Below are positions 1 through 5,189 of a stretch of DNA of 6,498 nucleotides, piece after piece. The stretch lies in assembly GCA_910584435.1 (NCBI GenBank), contig CAJUAP010000029.1, positions 45,228-51,725 on the forward strand, given 5' to 3'. The notes beneath the pieces are model-generated. The model was not told the DNA's origin and did not search any database. It saw nothing but the letters and a program-made list of their open reading frames with translations. Numbering within the stretch: position 1 is the stretch's first letter; each line of letters opens with the position of its first letter. A program made the translations under genes and the position numbers. This DNA comes from an uncultured Acetatifactor sp. (GTDB lineage: Bacteria; Bacillota; Clostridia; Lachnospirales; Lachnospiraceae).

Positions 1-36
1 TCCGGTTGGATGCTGTTTTTTATTCCAGTTCCGCAT
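1..36 (-). CDS. possible start of the next minus-strand gene (partial, unidentified)
   Basis: An ATG at 36-34, preceded by GGAGGGG with about 5 bases of spacing, opens a frame reading M-R-N-W-N-K-K-Q-H-P-T-G that runs off the left edge. In related genomes the gene after rnhB is often a yraN-type or small FlhB-like gene, but these 12 residues are too few to identify anything. The same ribosome binding site and ATG are copied one repeat unit upstream (ATG at 79), where the frame closes at TAA (22-20) after 19 codons. The call rests only on the initiation signal and would fail if a stop lies just beyond the edge. Confidence 0.25.
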   Translation of the reverse strand, partial: MRNWNKKQHPTG

Positions 37-109
37 CCGCCCCTCCGGTTGGATGCTGTTTTTTATTCCAGTTCCGCATCCGCCCCTCCGGTTGGATGCT
101 GTTTTTTAT
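1..109. repeat. 43-bp tandem repeat, about 2.5 copies, at the left edge
   Basis: Two identical 43-bp units lie at 1-43 and 44-86, and the first 23 bases of a third are at 87-109, after which the match stops. The array may continue to the left of the window. Read on the minus strand, each full unit contains a GGAGG-type ribosome binding site about 5 bases before an ATG (ATG at 79-77 and 36-34). There are no spacers between units. It lies directly downstream of rnhB. The unit length is not a multiple of three, and one of its three minus frames contains TAA, so a long array cannot be translated straight through. Confidence 0.95.
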
Positions 110-149
110 ATCTTCTACATCGGCAGAAATCATCAGTACTATAACTCTT

Positions 150-935
150 CTATCCAAGGTTTTCAAGGTTTTTATTGAAATCAAGGTTTTTAAGAAAGCT
201 TTTGCGATGTATGGGAGTTGGCCCGTATTTTTTTAACGCCTCCATATGCGCTGTGCTGCCATAGCCTTTGTTCCCGGCGAAGCCATATTCAGGATATATC
301 TTGTCATACTCCGCCATTATCCTGTCCCTGGTAACTTTGGCCATAATACTGGCTGCCCCAATGGTAATGCTCTTGGCATCCCCCTTGATAATCGGCACCT
401 GCGGTATGGTTATCTCCGGGATGGTCACCGCATCATTTAACAATAGTTCCGGCTCCGGCGAAAGCGCCCCGACTGCCTCCCTCATTGCCTCATACGTAGC
501 CTGAAGTATATTAATCTCGTCAATCCGCTCCGGAGATGCATACCCTACCGCCCAGGCCACTGCCTGTTCTTTAATGATTTCATAAAGTTCTTCCCTTTTT
601 TTCTCCGAGAGCTGTTTGGAATCATTGATATACGGAATGCGGCAGCCCCTCGGCAGGATAACCGCACCTGCCGCAACCGGACCTGCAAGGGGCCCCCTTC
701 CTGCCTCATCCACACCGCAGATAAAAGCATACTGCTTGTATTGCTCTTCATAAGAACGAATGGTTTCTATCCGCTGTTTTTCTTTTTCCAGCGCCTCCAG
801 CCGCTTTGCCGCCGTTTCCGCCAATCTGCGGACGCCAGCCCGTTCATCCTCAGAATAAGTATTTATAAATGCAGGCAGCTCTTCGATAGATGCTGCCTGC
901 AGAATTTTCTTTATCTCATCCGTACTTTTTTTCAT
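150..935 (-). CDS. rnhB: ribonuclease HII
   Basis: RNase HII cuts the RNA strand of RNA-DNA hybrids and removes single ribonucleotides built into DNA; it acts in the cytoplasm with divalent metal. Numbered from the ATG at 935 (261 aa), the metal-binding motif DEAGRGPLAG starts at D76, a further acidic site is D168 (LLLNDA), and D186 sits in KGDAKS, followed by ASIMAKVTRDR. GSTAHMEAL and PIHRKSF close the conserved domain near residue 247. Residues 1-70 form a charged, probably helical extension like that of Bacillus RnhB. I chose the ATG at 935 over an in-frame ATG at 980 because AGAGGTG lies 5 bases before it, whereas the 980 start would overlap the upstream lepB. The gap to that lepB is 25 bases. 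Oddities are a 14-residue Asn/Leu/Lys-rich tail after HRKSF and a strong hairpin inside codons 12-22. Confidence 0.96.
   Translation of the reverse strand: MKKSTDEIKKILQAASIEELPAFINTYSEDERAGVRRLAETAAKRLEALEKEKQRIETIRSYEEQYKQYAFICGVDEAGRGPLAGPVAAGAVILPRGCRIPYINDSKQLSEKKREELYEIIKEQAVAWAVGYASPERIDEINILQATYEAMREAVGALSPEPELLLNDAVTIPEITIPQVPIIKGDAKSITIGAASIMAKVTRDRIMAEYDKIYPEYGFAGNKGYGSTAHMEALKKYGPTPIHRKSFLKNLDFNKNLENLG
155..191. repeat. short CAAGGTTTT repeats in the 3' end of rnhB
   Basis: CAAGGTTTT occurs at 155-163, directly again at 164-172, and a third time at 182-190. On the coding strand these give the repeated K/E-N-L pattern of the RNase HII tail (residues 248-261), which lies beyond the usual end of the family at HRKSF. 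This looks like replication slippage adding a dispensable tail. Confidence 0.75.
870..901 (-). other. strong hairpin inside the 5' coding part of rnhB
   Basis: TGCAGGCAGC (870-879) and GCTGCCTGCA (892-901) are perfect 10-base inverted arms. Inside them TCT/AGA can add three pairs with one bulged base, leaving a 5-base loop. In the mRNA it spans codons 12-22 of rnhB, about 34 bases after the start codon. The following bases are A/T-mixed (ATTTATAAATAC), not a clean U tract, so I do not call it a terminator. Confidence 0.7.
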
Positions 936-960
936 GTTGACACCTCTTCTGTCCGCATTT

Positions 961-1506
961 TCATTGATGACGCAGAACACCTATTTTAGCCAATGGCCAG
1001 ATACGTACAAAAGCCCTTCCGATAATATCCTTCCGCTTCACATTTGCTACCAGAGGAGAACGGCTGTCCGTACTGTTATTACGGTTATCCCCCAGAACAA
1101 AATATTCATCTTCGCCAATGACAATGGGCTCTTTGGCAAGACCTATGTTCTCTGCCTTGATAACTTCTCTGCCATATCCTTCTTCCAATATCTCTCCATT
1201 GATATAAATATTTCCCTCTTCATCAATCTGAACCGTTTCCCCCGGAAGACCGATGATTCTTTTAATGTAATAAGTGTCCTCTTTATATTGAAAAGCAAAT
1301 ACAATAATATCAAACCTCTCCGGTTCCCTGAATCGGTAAGAAAGCTTATCCACAAGCAGATTATCTTCATCGGAAAGCATCGGCTCCATAGAAGAACCGT
1401 CAACCTCTGTCCGCTGTCCTACAAAAGTGATCACCAGCCATGTCAATCCCAATACGCATAGTAAATATAACAGCGTACTTATGATTTCTTTCAATACTTT
1501 GTTCAT
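961..1506 (-). CDS. lepB: type I signal peptidase, second copy in the cluster
   Basis: This membrane-bound Ser/Lys protease (family S26) removes signal peptides from exported proteins at the outer face of the cytoplasmic membrane. The 181-aa protein has a short cytoplasmic start, one membrane segment at about residues 8-29, then the catalytic motif GSSMEPM with nucleophile S39, the general base K82 in YYIKRIIGLPGE, and box E GDNRNNSTDSR (139-149). Length and single membrane anchor match SipS-type enzymes of Gram-positive bacteria. Its ATG (1506-1504) overlaps the rbgA stop in an ATGA arrangement, with AGGAG about 8 bases upstream inside rbgA, which suggests translational coupling. It is not a recent copy of the other lepB (2362-2940): only the catalytic boxes align readily by eye. 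Confidence 0.96.
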   Translation of the reverse strand: MNKVLKEIISTLLYLLCVLGLTWLVITFVGQRTEVDGSSMEPMLSDEDNLLVDKLSYRFREPERFDIIVFAFQYKEDTYYIKRIIGLPGETVQIDEEGNIYINGEILEEGYGREVIKAENIGLAKEPIVIGEDEYFVLGDNRNNSTDSRSPLVANVKRKDIIGRAFVRIWPLAKIGVLRHQ

Positions 1507-2360
1507 CTTTCGTTCTCCTGTTCAACCCTTTCCAGTGTTATCCTGCCCAGACGCCCGTTTCTGAAATCATCTGTCAGAATATCCGCTGCTTTCTTCAAAT
1601 CAAGATTTTCACCTTTCAAAAAACAACCTCTGCTGCGGGCAATGGCCTCCAGCATTTCCGGCGCAGTTTCTTCCCATGCAATCTGGTAACGTTTCTCCAC
1701 CAGGGCAGGAGCAATCTCCCTCAGACAATCCAGCAGATCACAGGCAAGCTCTTCCATGATCATAATTTCATCATTGATAGAACCGATAAAAGCCAATAGC
1801 ATTCCCACTCTCTGGTCTTCAAATTTAGGCCATAGAATACCAGGGGTATCCAGAAGCTCCAGATTCTGATTCAGCCGAATCCATTGTTTCCCTTTGGTAA
1901 CGCCAGGCTTATTCCCTGTCCTGGTACATGCCCTCCCCGCATAGGAATTGATAAACGTGGACTTGCCCACATTGGGAATCCCTACCACCATTGCCCTCAC
2001 CGGGCGATTTACAATTCCCCGTTTCCTGTCCCTTGCCAGCTTCTGCGCACATGCCTCCTGCACAAGCTGATTGATTGTCCTGATACCGGCCCCGGTCTTA
2101 GAATTCACTTCCAGGACATGGATTCCCTTTTCTCTAAAATATTCCATCCATTGTTTGTTACAGGCGGCATCGGCCAAATCGGACTTATTCAGAAGCACTA
2201 TTCGCGCCTTTCCTCTGCCAAGTGTATCAATATCAGGATTACGGCTGGCAAGCGGCACTCTCGCATCCACCAGCTCGATGAGCAAGTCTATAAGTTTGAT
2301 GTTCTCCTCCATCATGCGTTTTGCTTTTGTCATATGACCCGGATACCATTGATAATTCAT
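1503..2360 (-). CDS. rbgA: ribosome biogenesis GTPase RbgA (YlqF)
   Basis: RbgA is a GTPase needed for late assembly of the 50S subunit in Firmicutes. The 285-aa protein shows the circularly permuted order of G motifs: G4 NKSD (58-61), G5 NSKTG (86-90), G1/P-loop GIPNVGKS (127-134), G2 at GVTK (T155), and G3 DTPG (171-174). The N-terminal WYPGHM carries H9, the residue implicated in GTP hydrolysis in the Bacillus protein. The C-terminal part (about 185-285) is the helical RNA-binding domain and ends with the usual DFRNGRLGRITLE. The ATG lies one base after the stop of the upstream lepB (TAA-T-ATG). Only a weak GGGA lies about 12 bases upstream, so translation probably relies on coupling to lepB. 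It sits between two signal peptidase genes. Confidence 0.97.
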   Translation of the reverse strand: MNYQWYPGHMTKAKRMMEENIKLIDLLIELVDARVPLASRNPDIDTLGRGKARIVLLNKSDLADAACNKQWMEYFREKGIHVLEVNSKTGAGIRTINQLVQEACAQKLARDRKRGIVNRPVRAMVVGIPNVGKSTFINSYAGRACTRTGNKPGVTKGKQWIRLNQNLELLDTPGILWPKFEDQRVGMLLAFIGSINDEIMIMEELACDLLDCLREIAPALVEKRYQIAWEETAPEMLEAIARSRGCFLKGENLDLKKAADILTDDFRNGRLGRITLERVEQENER

Positions 2361-2361
2361 A

Positions 2362-2940
2362 TTATTTTACAAATCCCATTCCCGCTTCTTCACAAGGGGC
2401 ACGGAACCATACCTTTCCTAAAATATCCTTTTCGCTTACCGGTCCGATATTTGCCGACCGGCTGTCCTCACTGTTGCCGGAATTATCTCCGATACAGAAA
2501 AATTCCCCGTTTCCCAAAGTAAATTCATTTGCAGCCATACCTTCTTCCACCAATTTCTCTGTAATCCAGGGGCTCTCCTCATCATTCACATATAGAACAC
2601 CGTCACGAATTACCACTTTATCCCCTGATACTGCAACTACTCGTTTTACATAATAGTGTGAGTTTTCATTTCCATTGGGAAGAAATACAATTACATCCCC
2701 CTTCTGAGGCGTTGTAATCAAATAGAGAAACGTATTTACAAATACCTTCTGTCCGTTATACAGTGTGGGTTCCATAGATACTCCCACTACACTGATCATT
2801 GTGCCGAGAAAAATGTTCAGGACGACTGCAATAAAAACCGCAATCAACATGCCGAATATCCAGGTAAAGACTTCCCACACATGCACTCTGCTGATTTTCT
2901 TTTTCTTTTTATAAAAGCTGAGACCTCTTGTTTTCGCCAT
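2362..2940 (-). CDS. lepB: type I signal peptidase, first copy in the cluster
   Basis: The role is the same as for the other lepB: cleaving signal peptides of secreted proteins at the membrane. The 192-aa protein has a basic cytoplasmic start (KKKKK at 11-15), one hydrophobic segment at about 24-46, the nucleophile S55 in GVSMEPTL, the general base K99 in YYVKRVVAVSGD, and box E GDNSGNSEDSR (151-161). In box E the usual Arg after GDN is Ser154, while the terminal DSR is kept. The start is preceded by AGGTAGG with about 5 bases of spacing. The gene begins 96 bases after rplS, and a terminator-like hairpin lies in that gap, so its expression and that of rbgA-lepB-rnhB may depend on readthrough. 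Active-site residues are present, so I expect a working enzyme, perhaps with a different substrate range from the second copy. Confidence 0.95.
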   Translation of the reverse strand: MAKTRGLSFYKKKKKISRVHVWEVFTWIFGMLIAVFIAVVLNIFLGTMISVVGVSMEPTLYNGQKVFVNTFLYLITTPQKGDVIVFLPNGNENSHYYVKRVVAVSGDKVVIRDGVLYVNDEESPWITEKLVEEGMAANEFTLGNGEFFCIGDNSGNSEDSRSANIGPVSEKDILGKVWFRAPCEEAGMGFVK

Positions 2941-2960
2941 ATAATCCTACCTAAACTCCA

Positions 2961-3000
2961 AAATAGAACAAAAGGACAACTACACAAGTAATTGCCCTTT
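2961..3000 (-). terminator. intrinsic terminator or attenuator after rplS
   Basis: On the minus strand AAAGGGCAA (3000-2992) can pair with TTGTCCTTT (2979-2971), nine pairs including one G-U, with a 12-base loop. The bases after it, TGTTCTATTTT, are U-rich but interrupted. It lies 37 bases after the rplS stop and about 30 bases before the lepB start. I see no good promoter in the remaining space, so partial termination with readthrough into lepB is the simplest reading. Confidence 0.55.
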
Positions 3001-3036
3001 CATGAACGGCCTTTGTTCACAGCCATAATCGTTTGC

Positions 3037-3384
3037 TTACCTTACAGCTTCTTTTACCTTGGCTCTCTTGCCAACACGACCCCTTAAATAATTCAGTTTT
3101 GCACGTCTTACCTTACCCCTTCTGACCACTTCAATCTTCTGAACATTGGGGGAATGTAAAGGCCAGGTCTTCTCAACACCAATGCCATTGGAAGTCTTCC
3201 TGACAGTAAATGTCTCACGGCTGCTTCCGCCCTGTCTCTTCAGAACCACACCTTCAAATACCTGAATTCTCTCGTGGTTTCCTTCCTTAATTTTGCCATA
3301 AACTTTTACAGTATCGCCAACGTTGAAATCATCAACACTCGCCTTCAACTGCTCTTTTTCGATTTCTCTGATAATATCACTCAT
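3037..3384 (-). CDS. rplS: 50S ribosomal protein L19
   Basis: L19 sits at the 30S-50S interface of the ribosome. The 115-aa protein matches the normal length and shows the family landmarks in order: an N-terminal helix (IIREIEKEQLK), the FNVGDTVKVYGKIKEG strand region, RIQVFEGVVLKRQG, TFTVRKTSNGIGVEKTWPLHSP (about 58-79), and the basic end VRRGKVRRAKLNYLRGRVGKRAKVKE. The start has a near-perfect AAGGAGG 6 bases upstream. It is 197 bases from trmD, the longest gap in the window. That gap holds a clear promoter and a leader, so L19 probably has its own strong transcript. Confidence 0.98.
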   Translation of the reverse strand: MSDIIREIEKEQLKASVDDFNVGDTVKVYGKIKEGNHERIQVFEGVVLKRQGGSSRETFTVRKTSNGIGVEKTWPLHSPNVQKIEVVRRGKVRRAKLNYLRGRVGKRAKVKEAVR

Positions 3385-3474
3385 TATGAGCCTCCTTCAT
3401 AAATTGGATGTTCTTAACACAATCGGAACCATATATTGTCCCTTTGCAGCAGAGGACCATCTTTTTTTCATAAC
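3385..3474 (-). promoter_or_regulatory. rplS 5' leader, candidate L19 autoregulatory RNA
   Basis: The predicted transcript start (about 3474) leaves a leader of about 90 bases. It contains alternative short stems: GTCC with GGAC, or GGGAC with GTTCC, which share the GGGAC strand and so exclude each other. GTTAAG (3418-3413) is also complementary to CTTAAC at 3480-3475, which lies mostly or wholly before the start. Firmicutes are known to carry an L19 leader element before rplS. I cannot confirm that the consensus is met here, so the call rests on position and folding potential. Confidence 0.4.
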
Positions 3475-3480
3475 GTTAAG

Positions 3481-3509
3481 ATTTTACCATATTCGGATTT
3501 GATTTGCAA
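3481..3509 (-). promoter_or_regulatory. extended -10 sigma-A promoter for rplS
   Basis: On the minus strand the -35 box TTGCAA (3509-3504) and the -10 box TAAAAT (3486-3481) are separated by exactly 17 bases. TG lies one base before the -10 box (TGG-TAAAAT), the extended -10 form. Spacing and sequence are close to the housekeeping consensus, and the next gene downstream is rplS. Confidence 0.8.
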
Positions 3510-3551
3510 GTATTTTCTGCATACATTTCGTACATTCGCTAACAGTCCAGT

Positions 3552-3587
3552 CCGTAACAGTTCAGACAGCTCACTGAATTGTTACGG
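3552..3587 (-). other. 14-bp-arm hairpin overlapping the trmD stop codon
   Basis: CCGTAACAGTTCAG (3552-3565) and CTGAATTGTTACGG (3574-3587) are inverted arms pairing at 13 of 14 positions in the minus-strand RNA (one A-C mismatch), around an 8-base loop. The 5' arm holds the last trmD codon and its TAA. No U tract follows (ACTGGACTG), so it does not look like a standard intrinsic terminator. It could protect the 3' end of the rimM-trmD message, mark a processing site, or separate it from the rplS promoter 43 bases further on. Confidence 0.75.
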
Positions 3588-5189
3588 CTGAACCGCTTCG
3601 CGTTGGTAGATGCTGACTTCCTTTGCAGCTTTATAAAAGCCAAGTTTATCCAATAGATTCCCGGCTGCCATATTGTCTGCAGGTACACAGGCATAAGGAG
3701 TCCACCCCTTTTCCAGCATTCGGTTCACCAGATAAGCTGTCAGACTTGCGGCAAATCCCTGTCTGCGGTATGGCAGATCCACATAGAGCATTCCCACACT
3801 GCCGCCTTTATGCATGCCTATCACCCCTGCCAGATTCTCTTCCGCAAAAATGCCATACATAACGCCTGCCTTCAGTCTTTCCTGTAAATAGTCCCTCACT
3901 TGCTCTTCAGTCCTGATTTTTTTCCCGTTACAGCAGATACCATAATCAAATTCTGCAGTAATACGCTCCAGCAATGACCAGTCAGCCTCAGATAAGGACC
4001 GGATAGATTCCCATGGAATGCTATTCTTCCATGGAATGCTCTTTTTCCATGGAATGCTCTTCTTCCATTTTACGGACAGGGCTGCCTTGCAGGTATACAG
4101 CATGGGAATATACCTGCCGCACAATTGATAATTTTTCCTGTTTCCCTGGAATTCTTCGGACATTCCGTTAAAAAAGATATCAAAAAACTCATGGGAAGCC
4201 ACCACATATTCAGCACTTTCAGGAACACATCGCGCCACTTTATCACCGGAAGCGGCAGTCCTGGCACTTATCATGCAGATTCTGTCTCTGGAATCATATA
4301 AAACCACATCCATACTTCCCATAGATTCCGCATCATTTGTTTCACTTACATTTGTTTCATTTACAGTTTTCCCATTCCCTGCCTCTTCTCTGTCTGCTTC
4401 CATACCATCATCCATATACAGGACTTCCGCACGCCCTCTGGCAAGGCTCTCTATCATGTGAATATGATTCCTCTTCTCTCTGGAAAGCTGACTTATCAAA
4501 CACTTTCTTGCCTGGTACCTGGCATACAAATCAGGTCTTCTGTCTGCGGTTCGCAGTATTGACTGCTCCAGTCTCCACGCGGCCACCTTACTGTGATTGC
4601 CGGACAAAAGCACCTCAGGCACTCTTTTCTTATGCCACACTTCCGGCCGGGAATACTGCGGATATTCCAGCAGATCATTGTGAAAACTTTCCTCCTCCGA
4701 TGAAATGCCGTTTCCCAGAACTCCCGGAATCAGCCTTGCAATGGCGTCAACCATGACCATAGCCGGAAGTTCTCCGCCCGTAAGCACATAATCGCCGATG
4801 GAAATATAATCGGTGACTATCTCTTCCAGAACCCGTTCATCAATGCCCTCGTAATGCCCGCAAAGCAGCACCAGCTCTTCTTCGGCGGCGAATTCCTCTG
4901 CCTTTGTCTGTGTAAAAGGCATCCCCTGGGGCGTCACATAAATTGTCCTTACTTTCCGACCGCCTGTAACAGCTTGATGGGCATGATAAACCGGCTGCGC
5001 CTGCATGAGCATACCGGCCCCGCCTCCATAAGGATAGTCATCTACTTTTCTATGCTTTTCCATACTGTAATCCCGGATATCCACGGCATCTATGGCAATG
5101 ATATTGTTTTCCACAGCTTTACCGATTACACTGAGCTGCAGACCATTCCGTATCATCTCAGGAAATAATGTCAATATATGAAATTTCAT
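3582..5189 (-). CDS. trmD: tRNA (guanine37-N1)-methyltransferase TrmD fused to a GNAT-family acyltransferase
   Basis: TrmD uses S-adenosylmethionine to make m1G at tRNA position 37, which prevents +1 frameshifting. Residues 1 to about 240 are a full TrmD: LFPEM (8-12), YGGGAGM (54-60), the trefoil-knot loop LLCGHYEGIDERV (108-120), SIGDYVLTGGELPAM (130-144), catalytic R152, LEYPQYSRP (174-182) and LLSGNH (194-199). By alignment to E. coli, the catalytic Asp169 is Glu167 here. The frame continues for about 290 residues: HIHMIESLARGRAEVLY (242-258), an acidic low-complexity stretch (261-293), a middle part with the WKKSIP repeat (375-393), and a C-terminal GNAT fold. There, LYVDLPYRRQGFA has the acetyl-CoA loop R475-x-x-G478-x-A480, and NMAAGNLLDKLGF (506-518) is the usual last helix. 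The acceptor is unknown. The start has GAAGGG 6 bases upstream, and rimM is 134 bases away. Confidence 0.93.
   Translation of the reverse strand: MKFHILTLFPEMIRNGLQLSVIGKAVENNIIAIDAVDIRDYSMEKHRKVDDYPYGGGAGMLMQAQPVYHAHQAVTGGRKVRTIYVTPQGMPFTQTKAEEFAAEEELVLLCGHYEGIDERVLEEIVTDYISIGDYVLTGGELPAMVMVDAIARLIPGVLGNGISSEEESFHNDLLEYPQYSRPEVWHKKRVPEVLLSGNHSKVAAWRLEQSILRTADRRPDLYARYQARKCLISQLSREKRNHIHMIESLARGRAEVLYMDDGMEADREEAGNGKTVNETNVSETNDAESMGSMDVVLYDSRDRICMISARTAASGDKVARCVPESAEYVVASHEFFDIFFNGMSEEFQGNRKNYQLCGRYIPMLYTCKAALSVKWKKSIPWKKSIPWKNSIPWESIRSLSEADWSLLERITAEFDYGICCNGKKIRTEEQVRDYLQERLKAGVMYGIFAEENLAGVIGMHKGGSVGMLYVDLPYRRQGFAASLTAYLVNRMLEKGWTPYACVPADNMAAGNLLDKLGFYKAAKEVSIYQREAVQP
4011..4064. repeat. 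18-bp in-frame tandem repeat x3 in the trmD fusion
   Basis: Units at 4011-4028, 4029-4046 and 4047-4064 each begin CCATGGAATGCT and differ at only a few bases. In the protein they encode a six-residue W-K-K/N-S-I-P repeat (residues 375-393), basic and Trp/Pro containing, in the stretch before the GNAT core. The second and third units contain the palindrome TTCCATGGAA. The unit length keeps the frame. Confidence 0.95.
4334..4363. repeat. 15-bp in-frame direct repeat x2 in the trmD fusion
   Basis: CATTTGTTTCACTTA (4334-4348) is followed directly by CATTTGTTTCATTTA (4349-4363), one base different. It encodes V-N-E-T-N and V-S-E-T-N (residues 276-285) inside an acidic, probably unstructured insert that separates LYMDD from VVLYDS in the acyltransferase half. 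Confidence 0.9.

Noticed and set aside
1..109. CRISPR array
   Set aside because: The 43-bp units touch each other with no variable spacers, and no cas gene is nearby.
936..980. In-frame ATG at 980 extending RNase HII by 15 residues
   Set aside because: It would overlap the upstream lepB by 20 bases and has no better ribosome binding site, while the ATG at 935 has AGAGGTG at 5 bases.
934..1461. 175-codon open frame on the plus strand
   Set aside because: It is the antisense of the second lepB, with no motif of its own.
1884..2522. 212-codon open frame on the plus strand
   Set aside because: It lies opposite rbgA and lepB, which have clear family motifs; its product has no recognisable domain and it lacks an initiation signal.
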